A stretch of 64,000 nucleotides of DNA from positions 1,984,001 through 2,048,000 of the forward strand of contig NZ_CP151997.1 of the NCBI RefSeq assembly GCF_038595005.1. Direction: 5' to 3'. Positions 41,841 to 50,896 of this stretch are shown one piece after another (the first letter of the stretch is position 1; every line of letters starts with the position of its first letter). Under the pieces are notes generated by a model, which saw only the letters and a program-made list of their open reading frames with translations, had not been told where the DNA came from and ran no database searches. This DNA comes from Chryseomicrobium sp. FSL W7-1435 (GTDB taxonomy: Bacteria > Bacillota > Bacilli > Bacillales_A > Planococcaceae). Both the position numbers and the translations under genes were made by a program.

Positions 41841-43730
41841 TTAATCAGTATAGAGATGGATCAGATAAGGTGGTTTTGCCAACTCCCCATCTTTAGGCAG
41901 TTGATCAATTATCTTTGTACCATCGCCATGCCAAATCAGTTTAAATTCATGTAGTTGTTGTGTGATGTCTTGTTTTGTTTGTCCCACGAGTAGGGGAACT
42001 TTTTTTTCCGGCATATCATCCCATGCCAATTCTTTTTCATGAATGCGTGGGGAGTCTTCAGCAATCGCTTCAAACAATTCACCCACTATTGGCGCCGCTA
42101 TAGTTCCACCAAATTGACTGGGACCTTGCGGTGCATCAATTGCAATATAAATTAAGTATTCGGGTTCGTCGACAGGAGCAAACCCAATAAACGAGACAAT
42201 GTACTCTCCGTCAATATACTTCCCATTCTCCACTTTTTGCGCGGTTCCCGTCTTCCCACCAATTGAAGTATAAGAGCGGTAGGCCTTATTACCAGAGCCA
42301 TGGGCAACAACTTCTCCTAATGCAAGTCGAACCTGCTCTGATGTTCCTTCCGATATCACACGCCGAAGAATCGTAGGAAAATTTTCAGCGACCGTTTCTC
42401 GAGTGCTTGGATCGACTGTTTTTGAAACAAGATAAGGTTTTACAAGATATCCTCCATTAATGGCAGCTGCAATTGCTGTCACTTGTTGAATCGGAGTAAC
42501 GGCAATCCCTTGTCCAAAAGCAGTCGTTGCTTGTTCAAGAGGACCCCAGCTGTTTTTCGAGAAGAGAATCCCGTTTTGCTCCCCTGCCAGACCAGATTGT
42601 GTAGATGAACCAAAACCAAAATCCACAATATAGTCATGCAATTTGTCGGGACCTAAGCGTTCACCGAGTTCCATGAATCCAGGGTTACAAGAATTCTCTA
42701 CTACCTCCATAAACGTCTGCGAACCGTGCCCTTCACGCTTCCAGCAACGCAAGCGATGCCCCGCCACCATGCGATAACCTGGATCATGAAAGTGGTGATC
42801 GTGTAAATCAACTAACCCCTCTTCCAAGGCCGCACTGAGCGTGATGATTTTAAATGTTGACCCCGGTTCAAATGTCATCGTGACTGGCAAGTTTTTGTAG
42901 ATGACATCGGCACTCTCTTTGTGAAAGTTACCGGGATCAAATGTAGGCAATGAAGCTAACGCCAATAATTCACCTGTCTGTGGCTGCATGACAATTCCGA
43001 CAGCCTGTTTGGCATCATACGTCTCCATTGCTTGTTGCAATTTGCCCTCAAGCAGTTGTTGAATGGTGCGATCAATCGTTAACTGAAGATGATACCCACG
43101 TTGTCCAGAATTCCATTGATCGTAAAAGTGGTTCATACGATTTCCTTTGGCGTCGGTATACATTTCTAGACTGCCATCTTCCCCAGTTAATACAGAGTCG
43201 TACATATACTCCAGTCCAGCCAGACCTTGGCCGTCTGCTCCTACGAAACCAACGACTGGTGCTAGCATTTTAGAATAAGGATAGGCTCGTTTAAAATCAA
43301 TGGTCACATACAGACCTTCATACCCTTTTGTTTGTAAATCCACTAATTGCTCTTGTGTCAGAGCAGCAGCTGTTTTGCGCAGCTCATTCAAAAAACTTTT
43401 GCGTGTCACTTCTTTTCGAATAACGGAATCCGGCAAACCTGATAATTTTTGCAGTTCCTCGATCAAGGCATCTGGAGAATCCAACTGCCCTGGCATGACA
43501 TAAAGAGTAGGTTTCAGTTCATTTGTTACTAAAATCGCTTCATTCCGATCAATAATCATGCCTCTCTCAGTAACTTGAGGTAATTGACGATTCCAACTGT
43601 CATAGGCTTTATCCGTCAACAAGTCATATTGCCAAATTTGAATATACAGCACTTTGAGCAGAATGGCTAGAAAGACTAGTAATACACTACCAACGAGAAA
43701 TTTGGTACGTCCTGCTAAGAGTCTTGGTAT
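41841..43730 (-). CDS. spoVD: Sporulation class B penicillin-binding protein SpoVD (apparent AUA start)
   Basis: Transpeptidase for spore cortex, partner of SpoVE. TM at about residues 9-30, PBP dimer domain, transpeptidase with SxxK Ser291-Lys294 (EPGSTFK), SxN in NSCNPGF and KTGTAQ; one C-terminal PASTA repeat (KKVPLLVGQTKQDI). Two cysteines 19 apart (RCWK and SCNP, Cys329 and Cys348) match the redox pair of B. subtilis SpoVD. No in-frame ATG/GTG/TTG precedes the TM segment. AGGAGG is 7 bases before ATA at 43728-43730, giving 629 residues with the active-site serine within three positions of B. subtilis. The first canonical codon, GTG at 43652, would remove the membrane anchor and has no SD. 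Confidence 0.85.
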   Translation of the reverse strand: MPRLLAGRTKFLVGSVLLVFLAILLKVLYIQIWQYDLLTDKAYDSWNRQLPQVTERGMIIDRNEAILVTNELKPTLYVMPGQLDSPDALIEELQKLSGLPDSVIRKEVTRKSFLNELRKTAAALTQEQLVDLQTKGYEGLYVTIDFKRAYPYSKMLAPVVGFVGADGQGLAGLEYMYDSVLTGEDGSLEMYTDAKGNRMNHFYDQWNSGQRGYHLQLTIDRTIQQLLEGKLQQAMETYDAKQAVGIVMQPQTGELLALASLPTFDPGNFHKESADVIYKNLPVTMTFEPGSTFKIITLSAALEEGLVDLHDHHFHDPGYRMVAGHRLRCWKREGHGSQTFMEVVENSCNPGFMELGERLGPDKLHDYIVDFGFGSSTQSGLAGEQNGILFSKNSWGPLEQATTAFGQGIAVTPIQQVTAIAAAINGGYLVKPYLVSKTVDPSTRETVAENFPTILRRVISEGTSEQVRLALGEVVAHGSGNKAYRSYTSIGGKTGTAQKVENGKYIDGEYIVSFIGFAPVDEPEYLIYIAIDAPQGPSQFGGTIAAPIVGELFEAIAEDSPRIHEKELAWDDMPEKKVPLLVGQTKQDITQQLHEFKLIWHGDGTKIIDQLPKDGELAKPPYLIHLYTD

Positions 43731-43770
43731 AAAATAACCTCCTGCCCTACTTTATGACAAGGAGAGAAGG

Positions 43771-45984
43771 TTATTCCCCTTCAACTGGCTCTTCTACAGG
43801 TTCACCTTCCATTTCAATCGGTTCATTGTTATAGACTTCTTCGGGATTTCCAAGTTCAATCACGATTGGTGCATCCGCCGTTGCAGTAGATCCTGCTGTA
43901 ATACTCTGACGAACAACGAAACCAGTACCAGTAACTTCAATAGGAAGACCTGTGAATTCTTTAAAAATCATCACTTCACGAGAAGACCACCCTGTCATGT
44001 CAGGCAAAATGATATCGCCTTCAGCTTTCAAGAATACTTTTGTGCCTGTGATGAGTGTTGTATCACCTTCAGGGAACTGCTGAGATACTTTGCCTTGTTG
44101 ACCTACTGGAATGACTTCAAGTCCTTGCGCCTGCAAACTAGATTGAACTTCACTGACTTCTTGTCCTTGATAGTTTTTCACTTCAACAATTTGTCGTTCT
44201 GTTGATTCATTCGGTAAAATATTCATATACTTAAGAGCGTTTTCAGTTACGTAGTTGAAAATATATGAAGTCGGGTCAGACCCCACTTCGCTTGCTTCAA
44301 TTTTTGGTTTATGGACAGCCACATAGACGATTAATTCAGGATCTTCTACAGGTGCCATTCCTAAAAATGAATACAAGAATAACTGACGACCCCAGAGATA
44401 ATTGCCGTTCGGGTCAGGTATTTGAGCAGTACCCGTTTTACCAGCTGAAGTGTAAGAGTCTAGTTTGAACTTTTGCGCCGTTCCTTTTTCACTTGTCACG
44501 GTACTCGCTAGAATATCTTTCACTTGATTGGCCGTTGCAGCAGAGATTGGTGAATCTTTTGTTACAGGCTCATGATTTAATAATTCTTCACCGGTGTTCG
44601 GGTCGATGATTTTATCTATAATAAACGGTTGGTACATGGTCCCCTCATTAGCGATAGCCGTCATCCCTTGCACGAGCTGTAGCGGCGTAACAGTCGTTCC
44701 TTGACCGTACGTAGTTGTAAGTCGATTTATCGGGTAGCGATCACTAATGATTCCCGTTGCTTCCCCTGGTAAATCAATTCCGGTCTTTTCTCCAAAACCG
44801 AATTCCTTGATGTAATTAATAAACGTTTCGTCCCCTAGTTTTTCGAGCAAGTAAGCCATCGAAACATTCGAAGAACGTTGGAAACCTTCTAGATAAGTGA
44901 TGGTTCCCCACCCATCCACATTGTGGTCATAAATAGTACGGTCAAGAAGTTTATACGAACCGGATTTATACCAGGCGTTAGGATCCCACTTACCTTCTTC
45001 AATAGCAGCTGCCAGTGTAAAGATCTTCATGGTTGAACCTGGCTCAATTGTATTCTCCACACTTTCATTTAACCAGTTCGTCGTAAGTCCTTCACGAGTA
45101 TTAGGGTCAAATGTAGGTCGCTGAGTCATTGCTAAGATTTCACCAGTGTCTGCTTTTACAACTAGTGCTGTTATTTTTTCAGGTTCATACATTTCTTGAA
45201 CATCTGAAACTGCTTCTTCTAAGAAATTTTGAATGGTTCTATCATTTGTAAGCAAAACGTCTGCTCCATGCTTCGGTTCAGTAATCAATTTATCCGAAGA
45301 TGGCAGCAACAACCCACCACGGTCTGTCTGGTATTCAAGAGTTCCTGGCGTTCCCGTTAATAACTCGTCATAAATGCGTTCAAGACCCATTTTTCCAACC
45401 AAACGACTTCTACTGTCTTCTAAGTCTTCTTTAATCGCAAATCCAATAAGATGTGACGCAAAACGGCCATTTGTATAGAGACGCTTCAGATCTTTCTCGA
45501 ACTCAATCCCCGGAAGATTTAGTGCATCGATTTCTTTCATTTCTTGGTTAGAAATGTCGCGACCTTGTGCACCAAACTCTACCTGATAGCGTTCATTATC
45601 GATTCCATTTTGAAGAACCGTGGCAATTTCTTCTTTTGTCAGATCAAGATGCTCACTTAATTGTTGAGCGGTTGTTTCCACATCTAAAACGTGACGAGGG
45701 TCATAGGCGTGAGCTGTAGCTTCTTCACTTACGACTGCATAAATTTTATAGCTCAGCGTGTCTTCCGCTATGACCTGTCCGTTTCGATCTTGAATGGTTC
45801 CTCGGTGGGCTTCTAGTAGTTGTGAACGGCTATATTTATCTTCTGCACGTTGCTGCAATACTTCCCCATTTACTTCTCCCGTGACTTGAATGTAGATAAA
45901 TCTACCTAATAATAGGAAAAAGAGCCCTCCATAAAGTAAAAACAGTAGGAAGGCTCCCCATCGAAAACGCACTTTTTTGTTCAT
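43771..45984 (-). CDS. pbpB: Division transpeptidase PBP 2B
   Basis: Essential septal class B PBP. Basic cytosolic tail, TM at about 11-33, dimerisation domain (to about 240), transpeptidase domain with SxxK Ser317-Lys320 (EPGSTMK), SSNVSMAYLLEKLG (SxN) and AGKTGTAQIP (KTG). Two C-terminal PASTA repeats (about 600-720) and an acidic tail. 737 residues. Overlaps ftsL as ATGA. With the neighbouring SpoVD it forms the usual vegetative/sporulation pair. Confidence 0.96.
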   Translation of the reverse strand: MNKKVRFRWGAFLLFLLYGGLFFLLLGRFIYIQVTGEVNGEVLQQRAEDKYSRSQLLEAHRGTIQDRNGQVIAEDTLSYKIYAVVSEEATAHAYDPRHVLDVETTAQQLSEHLDLTKEEIATVLQNGIDNERYQVEFGAQGRDISNQEMKEIDALNLPGIEFEKDLKRLYTNGRFASHLIGFAIKEDLEDSRSRLVGKMGLERIYDELLTGTPGTLEYQTDRGGLLLPSSDKLITEPKHGADVLLTNDRTIQNFLEEAVSDVQEMYEPEKITALVVKADTGEILAMTQRPTFDPNTREGLTTNWLNESVENTIEPGSTMKIFTLAAAIEEGKWDPNAWYKSGSYKLLDRTIYDHNVDGWGTITYLEGFQRSSNVSMAYLLEKLGDETFINYIKEFGFGEKTGIDLPGEATGIISDRYPINRLTTTYGQGTTVTPLQLVQGMTAIANEGTMYQPFIIDKIIDPNTGEELLNHEPVTKDSPISAATANQVKDILASTVTSEKGTAQKFKLDSYTSAGKTGTAQIPDPNGNYLWGRQLFLYSFLGMAPVEDPELIVYVAVHKPKIEASEVGSDPTSYIFNYVTENALKYMNILPNESTERQIVEVKNYQGQEVSEVQSSLQAQGLEVIPVGQQGKVSQQFPEGDTTLITGTKVFLKAEGDIILPDMTGWSSREVMIFKEFTGLPIEVTGTGFVVRQSITAGSTATADAPIVIELGNPEEVYNNEPIEMEGEPVEEPVEGE

Positions 45985-46340
45985 TCACCAGACACAACCT
46001 TCACATTTTTCTCATTTAATGTTAAGCCTAGTTCTTTTGCTTTCAGCCAGATGCGTTCATAGCTTGAAAGTTCTGCAACTTGGATTTCAAGGTCTGTGTT
46101 ATCACGGTTAACGGTATCAATTTGACGCTCCATTTGTTGTATAGCCACATCCACCGCTCGAACTTCTGAGTGTGTTTGTACGATGAAGACCATCAAAATC
46201 GCGCATGTTGCCACAAATACTGCTAGCAACATTTTTTCCCCCTTTGAAATTATCTGCTTTCGTTTGACAGGGGTTGGATATGTATGAGGTACGGTAGGAT
46301 TCTGCGGTTGTGGTTGGTTTTGATACTGTCGTAGCGCCAT
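45981..46340 (-). CDS. ftsL: Cell-division protein FtsL
   Basis: Short bitopic divisome protein. Gln/Pro-rich cytosolic tail (1-35), one TM (about 37-56), extracellular leucine-zipper-like coiled coil (about 60-110: IQQMERQIDTVNRDNTDLEI). 119 residues. SD AAGGGAG; ATG directly follows the rsmH stop. Assigned by size, topology and position. Confidence 0.9.
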   Translation of the reverse strand: MALRQYQNQPQPQNPTVPHTYPTPVKRKQIISKGEKMLLAVFVATCAILMVFIVQTHSEVRAVDVAIQQMERQIDTVNRDNTDLEIQVAELSSYERIWLKAKELGLTLNEKNVKVVSGE

Positions 46341-47291
46341 TTAAAAACTCCCTTTCTCGTCAATTTTTTCAAGGATACGTAGCTTAGCAGATCGTGAACG
46401 ATTGTTTTCAGCCAGTTCTTGTTCACTTGGCAGGATTGGTTTTCGAGTCACCAGTTTAAATTTAGGTTGCAGTTCTGGTGGGATCATTGGTAAATTCGGT
46501 GGAAGCTCTGGCAAACTAGCAGATTCCTTGAACATCGTCTTCACTAAGCGATCTTCAAGTGAATGGAATGTGATCACTGCGATTCGACCGTTTGGTTTCA
46601 ACAACTTCATAGCTTCTTCTAAAGAATCTTCCGCAGCACCTAACTCATCATTGACTGCAATTCGAATCGCTTGGAAGATCCTTTTTGCAGGATGTCCACC
46701 TGTTCTTCTTGCTGCAGCAGGGATGCCTCGTTTGATTAAATCGACCAAATCGAATGTAGTTTCAATCGGTTGTTGAACTCGAGCTCGTTCAATCTCTCTC
46801 GCAACTTGCTTAGAGAATTTTTCTTCTCCGTAACGGAAAAAGATTTTAACTAATTTTTCATAGGGCCAATCATTGACAACGTGATAGGCTGTTAATTCAC
46901 TACTTTGATCCATGCGCATATCAAGTGGTGCATCGTGGTTGTAACTAAAACCACGTTCAGGTGTATCCAGTTGTGGAGATGACACGCCTAAATCATAAAG
47001 TAGGCCGTCCACTTCCGTGACACCGACTTTAAGTAACTCTTCTTGTAAATACCGAAAGTTTGAATGAATAAAGGTAACGCGATCTATGTAGGGTGCTAAT
47101 TTGTCTTTAGCATTTTCTAGTGCAGTTGTGTCTTGATCAAAACAATACAGGTGACCTTCGGGACCTAGTTGTTTGACTAAATATTCACTGTGGCCAGCGC
47201 CACCAAGTGTGCAATCTACGTATTTACCATCTGGTCGAATCGCCAAACCATCGACTGTTTCTGTAAGTAATACGGTTGTATGGTTGAACAA
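46341..47291 (-). CDS. rsmH: 16S rRNA (cytosine-1402-N4) methyltransferase RsmH (MraW)
   Basis: SAM methyltransferase of 16S rRNA C1402. SAM motif [47 protein letters not shown] and [16 protein letters not shown] at 47300 abuts the SD. The TTG at 47289-47291 is 8 bases after AAGGAG and gives (M)[15 protein letters not shown], matching family starts (316 residues). Confidence 0.95.
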   Translation of the reverse strand: MFNHTTVLLTETVDGLAIRPDGKYVDCTLGGAGHSEYLVKQLGPEGHLYCFDQDTTALENAKDKLAPYIDRVTFIHSNFRYLQEELLKVGVTEVDGLLYDLGVSSPQLDTPERGFSYNHDAPLDMRMDQSSELTAYHVVNDWPYEKLVKIFFRYGEEKFSKQVAREIERARVQQPIETTFDLVDLIKRGIPAAARRTGGHPAKRIFQAIRIAVNDELGAAEDSLEEAMKLLKPNGRIAVITFHSLEDRLVKTMFKESASLPELPPNLPMIPPELQPKFKLVTRKPILPSEQELAENNRSRSAKLRILEKIDEKGSF

Positions 47292-47312
47292 ACGATTCAC
47301 TCCTTCGGTCTA

Positions 47313-47744
47313 TCAAATATTAAAATCGATCATGTTCTCAGCAATTTCATTAAATGACTCTTCAGATTCTTCAGCATAGCCTTCCCAAGCATCCTTCGCC
47401 CAAATTTCAAAGCGACTAGAGACGCCTAGCACGACACATTCTTTCTCCATGTTTGCATAGTCACGAAGATTAGCAGGTAGCATAATGCGCCCTTGCTTAT
47501 CAATCTCCACTTCCGTAGCACCTGAAAAGAAGAATCGTGTGAATGCACGAGCATCTTTCTTTGTCATGGGGAGCTGTTTTAATTTTTCTTCGAGTTTTCG
47601 CCATTCATCCATAGGGTAGCCAAATAGGCAGTTATCTAGTCCGCGTGTGATAACAAAGTTGCCTTCCAAGTGCTCGCGAAACTTTGCAGGCACTATCAAG
47701 CGTCCTTTTGCATCGAGCGAATGCTGATATTCTCCCATGAACAT
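47313..47744 (-). CDS. mraZ: Transcriptional regulator MraZ
   Basis: Oligomeric DNA-binding regulator of the dcw cluster, with two SpoVT/AbrB-like halves. Each half holds a DxxGR box: [17 protein letters not shown] and [16 protein letters not shown]. An in-frame GTG at 47753 precedes it, but ATG at 47744 ([14 protein letters not shown]) follows GGGGTGAGTAGC and matches the family (143 residues). First gene of the division cluster, with its own operator upstream. Confidence 0.96.
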   Translation of the reverse strand: MFMGEYQHSLDAKGRLIVPAKFREHLEGNFVITRGLDNCLFGYPMDEWRKLEEKLKQLPMTKKDARAFTRFFFSGATEVEIDKQGRIMLPANLRDYANMEKECVVLGVSSRFEIWAKDAWEGYAEESEESFNEIAENMIDFNI

Positions 47745-47769
47745 GCTACTCACCCCACTTTATGAACTA

Positions 47770-47798
47770 AACATACCACAATCCCCCACTTTCCTCCA
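47770..47798 (-). promoter_or_regulatory. MraZ operator over the mraZ promoter
   Basis: On the minus strand three TGG(A/G/T) motifs begin exactly 10 bases apart (first T at 47798, 47788 and 47778): TGGAG-N5-TGGGG-N5-TGGTA. This is the known MraZ DNA-binding repeat. The last repeat runs into an extended -10 TG-G-TATGTT (47770-47775), so MraZ binding would block transcription of mraZ and the genes after it. Confidence 0.75.
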
Positions 47799-47918
47799 CC
47801 AATTTTCTAGAAAGTAATCAAAAAAATTCAAAAGTACTAGATAACTTGCTAGTGAACCGATTTTGGCGGACTTTTGTAATCACGAAAAAGCAATTGACTA
47901 TTTCTAAACCCACAAAAA

Positions 47919-47937
47919 AAGCCGCCATAGGCGACTT
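47919..47937 (-). terminator. Terminator of bshC
   Basis: Minus strand AAGTCGCC, loop TAT, GGCGGCTT, then TTTTTGTG. The bshC stop codon overlaps the stem. The remaining about 115 bases to the MraZ operator hold only AT-rich sequence with small palindromes (such as ttttctagaaag) and nothing I can name. Confidence 0.85.
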
Positions 47938-49555
47938 AATTCATATGCACAACATAGTGCTCTGCTGTTAATTTATAAGGCACTTCTACTAAACGATCAA
48001 TCACTTCAAAACCATACTTGTTAAGGTAAGCAAGTGGTGAATAAATTCTTTCTTGAAGAGACCCTGCAGGTACTAATTCATTTTCAACTGCTTTGTAGGC
48101 AGCCACATGTGAATCAAAACGTCTCATGTAGACATCCTCAATTTGTTGTTCTAGGAAAGTGAACTGACGTTTGTGAAGCGCTTTGTTTTTTTCAAGAAGT
48201 GGGTCCAGTGAAATATCTTCTTGCTGCAAAACAGATGTCAAATCTTGATATTTATGTTCCAACCACTCGTTCATCTGCTTGATTTCTGAAACAATCGATT
48301 TGTCTTTTTGTTGATCAATAAATTCATGCATAAGTGTTGGAATAGAACCGTTCCAAGCGTCTTCAAGAGTAACACCTAAGTCTTTCATTTTCTGTTCAAT
48401 AGAAAGTGGAAGAACAGTGATACTGAATCGAGGCGTGACGATTGGCATTTTCAAATCAACTGCCGCAAAGGCATCCTTCAAGAGTGCCCAATACGCAATT
48501 TCACCAGGACCTCCAATAAAGCTATGCACAGGAAATAAAAATTGCTGCATCAACGGTCGCGTGACAACATTATGACTAATAACAGATGGATTCTCTTCAA
48601 CTTCATGTAATAATTGTTGTGCTGTCCAATTTTGGTTTAATTCCTTATTAGCAAATCCTGTTTCAGTCGCCTCTAGTAAATATCTATGGTCATCTTTCAC
48701 ATAAAATAAATGGGCATTTTCTAAGCGACACTGAATCGGAAACCCGTATCCTTCTTCTGCAAGCATCTGTTCTGTGTGATAGACCGCTTGACGAACTTTT
48801 TCATTGCGCTCAATTAGCAATTTAGTGAAAGGTTTTCCTAGTTCTCGCATGGCATGATCTGAAGAATTTACAAATAACAGTCCATATCGAGCAAAGAAAT
48901 GTTGAAATGCATGCAAGAAGTACTCTTTATAGGAGTTATGTTCATCCAAAAGTTCAATTAAGAAAGTCCAAAGTTCTTTTGTGTAAGGGGTTTCTGGTAG
49001 TTCATGAAATGCTTGGCTCAGTAAACCCTTCATTTCTGCTTGATCGATTTGTCGATTGGCTACCATTTCTGTTGAAAGTTGTTCCACACTAAGCGAAAGC
49101 TTGGAGACGTCTCGGTTTTTTTCAATGAAGAAGTGATTTACTTCTAAAATGTCGTGGTCTTCGCCAGCCATCCAAAAAATAGGCACAACCGGTTTTCCAG
49201 AAGTTTCAGTCATCTGCTTAGCAAGATGAATAGCGGTTACTGCTTTATGGATCGAATAAATGGGTCCCGTTAGCAGACCAGTCTGTTGACCAGCAATTGT
49301 AACAGAAGCACCTTCAGCTAATAGTTGTAGATTCTTTGTTTGTTGATTGCTTAGAGTTACAGACTTCATGCCTTCGCGAATAGTAGCAACCATCTGCTCT
49401 CTACGCTCTGCTGGATAAGACAGTTCTTCAAACCGTTTCGTCCAGTCGTTATTGTCCCAGCTATACGTAAAATACTGATCTAAGCTGGAGAAATTTGAAG
49501 TATATGTAGAATAAAAATCCGAAGCTTTTGGCTGTGGATGTGTGGTTACGTTCAT
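47936..49555 (-). CDS. bshC: Putative bacillithiol-forming cysteine ligase BshC
   Basis: Last step of bacillithiol synthesis, adding cysteine to GlcN-malate. Rossmann-like core with VTIAGQQTGLLTGPIYSIHK, PVVPIFWMAGEDHDILEVNH and PVHSFIGGPGEIAYWALLKD, then a C-terminal coiled coil (about 380-470). 539 residues fits BshC/YllA. SD AGAGGTGTCC. The position just before mraZ is conserved in Bacillales. The family is sure; the ligase chemistry rests on genetics in other species. Confidence 0.93.
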   Translation of the reverse strand: MNVTTHPQPKASDFYSTYTSNFSSLDQYFTYSWDNNDWTKRFEELSYPAERREQMVATIREGMKSVTLSNQQTKNLQLLAEGASVTIAGQQTGLLTGPIYSIHKAVTAIHLAKQMTETSGKPVVPIFWMAGEDHDILEVNHFFIEKNRDVSKLSLSVEQLSTEMVANRQIDQAEMKGLLSQAFHELPETPYTKELWTFLIELLDEHNSYKEYFLHAFQHFFARYGLLFVNSSDHAMRELGKPFTKLLIERNEKVRQAVYHTEQMLAEEGYGFPIQCRLENAHLFYVKDDHRYLLEATETGFANKELNQNWTAQQLLHEVEENPSVISHNVVTRPLMQQFLFPVHSFIGGPGEIAYWALLKDAFAAVDLKMPIVTPRFSITVLPLSIEQKMKDLGVTLEDAWNGSIPTLMHEFIDQQKDKSIVSEIKQMNEWLEHKYQDLTSVLQQEDISLDPLLEKNKALHKRQFTFLEQQIEDVYMRRFDSHVAAYKAVENELVPAGSLQERIYSPLAYLNKYGFEVIDRLVEVPYKLTAEHYVVHMN

Positions 49556-49618
49556 AAGGACACCTCTTCTGAGTTCAATACGTATACGAGTATAGCAAAA
49601 GATTATCTCTAATTAAAA

Positions 49619-50008
49619 CTATCCGCTTACATAAAGAGAAATAGATCGGTACAACCCTATCAGCCAACCTAAGAAATAGAGAATGGAAAGTACTAAAAAA
49701 TAAATACGCCATAGGATTCGAAAAACGATACTTGGTCCCACATCGCTCTTATTTTTCCATAATACAAGGATAAAAATAATGGCAATAAACAATAAGAATA
49801 ACAACAAGTTTGTAAAAGCATTGGGAACACCTAGCCAGTCAAAAAGAAGAGCGACTGCAAAAAACAAAACAATCGTAGTACTGTCAGCAGCCAGCCTAGT
49901 CCTCTTCTTCTTTCGGACTCTCGCAGCCTTTGCAACAAACCATACACTTAAAAAAACAAGAACAGGGAACAAAATTAAAATGCTAAGGACGCTCTGTATG
50001 GTTCTCAC
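49619..50008 (-). CDS. DUF3397 family membrane protein
   Basis: Four-span hydrophobic protein of unknown function, found between panE and bshC in many Bacillales. Spans at about residues 5-25, 44-62, 66-84 and 95-122; a short Lys/Arg-rich loop (RVRKKKRTR) follows span 1. The only canonical early codon is GTG at 50006-50008, which directly abuts the SD AAAAGGAG. Three codons on, an ATA (49997-49999) sits 8 bases after the SD, a normal spacing. Overlaps panE by about 26 bases. Confidence 0.75.
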   Translation of the reverse strand: MRTIQSVLSILILFPVLVFLSVWFVAKAARVRKKKRTRLAADSTTIVLFFAVALLFDWLGVPNAFTNLLLFLLFIAIIFILVLWKNKSDVGPSIVFRILWRIYFLVLSILYFLGWLIGLYRSISLYVSG

Positions 50009-50846
50009 TCCTTTTAGATTGAATCAGTTGGAATAAATATGAGGTGATGGGCAAATACCTATTGGCCTTCTCTGCGCGCTCGATTAAAGGAAGTAGAATT
50101 GCTGAAGCTTCTGTTTGAGAGCCCTGCAAAACATCTTTACGCATAGAGGATGAATTTAGTCGGGTACGTTTAATTAGCTCAAATACTTCGTCTAAAGTGA
50201 CGTGTTGCTCGACTTCTGGAAATGCCATATGTAACTCATCATAATGAGAGATGACCGCACGTTGCAAGTCTTGGTTAGACCACAGCTCTCCGTTCGGCAC
50301 ATCGACTAATGCCGTCAATGGGTTGATGAGCGTATTTAAAATCGCTTTGCGAAAGAGAATATCTTCGATTTTGTCTTCCCAAATCAAAGCAGGAGCGAGT
50401 TCATTTAAACTGTGACGAAATTTTTCATTTCCTCCAAAACGTATGGTTCCTTCTCCCATGTGCATCAGCATATCTCCCTCTAATAGAGCTCCATGATCCA
50501 CACTACCATATAAAACGCGAGAACAATCAAGGGTTTGTTCCACTTGATCTTTAATTAGTCCATTTTGTAGAAATAGTATGGGACAAGTAACTGCCATCAA
50601 TTGCGAGAGGATTCCATTCAAATGATAGGTCTTCGTTGCGACGATGACTAAGTTCATCTGTGCAATCAACTCCCAATCAGTCGTTAATTTGAAAGCGACT
50701 AACTGCACTTCGCCAGCAGTAGTTTGAAACAATACAGGGCCTTCTTTAGGACTTCTGACAATCAGTGTGACATCATGCCCTTTGTCTTCTAACACTTTGG
50801 CGGTTAAAAGCCCGACTGCACCCGCTCCAATTATAGCAATTTTCAC
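49983..50846 (-). CDS. panE: 2-Dehydropantoate 2-reductase (ketopantoate reductase)
   Basis: NADPH-dependent reduction of ketopantoate to pantoate for coenzyme A. N-terminal Rossmann motif IAIIGAGAVGLLTAKVL, catalytic Lys in LFRKAILNTLINPLTAL and LNSSSMRKDVLQGSQTEA with the conserved Asp/Glu region. 287 residues. GTG start 7 bases after AGGAGG. Equivalent to ylbQ, which is also just before the bshC-mraZ region in B. subtilis. Confidence 0.9.
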   Translation of the reverse strand: MKIAIIGAGAVGLLTAKVLEDKGHDVTLIVRSPKEGPVLFQTTAGEVQLVAFKLTTDWELIAQMNLVIVATKTYHLNGILSQLMAVTCPILFLQNGLIKDQVEQTLDCSRVLYGSVDHGALLEGDMLMHMGEGTIRFGGNEKFRHSLNELAPALIWEDKIEDILFRKAILNTLINPLTALVDVPNGELWSNQDLQRAVISHYDELHMAFPEVEQHVTLDEVFELIKRTRLNSSSMRKDVLQGSQTEASAILLPLIERAEKANRYLPITSYLFQLIQSKRSENHTERP

Positions 50847-50875
50847 ATGCCCACCTCCTTTAGTGAGAAAAAAGC

Positions 50876-50891
50876 CTACCCCAAGGGGTAG
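50876..50891 (-). terminator. Terminator of the acyl-CoA carboxylase module
   Basis: Minus strand CTACCCC, loop TT, GGGGTAG, then GCTTTTTT. It lies just past the carboxyltransferase stop and 30 bases before panE. Little space remains for a separate panE promoter, so some read-through is likely. Confidence 0.8.
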
Positions 50892-50896
50892 ACCAT

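Noticed and set aside
47830-47850. Small palindrome ACTAG-N8-CTAGT upstream of mraZ
   Set aside because: Arms of only five bases in AT-rich DNA; expected by chance.
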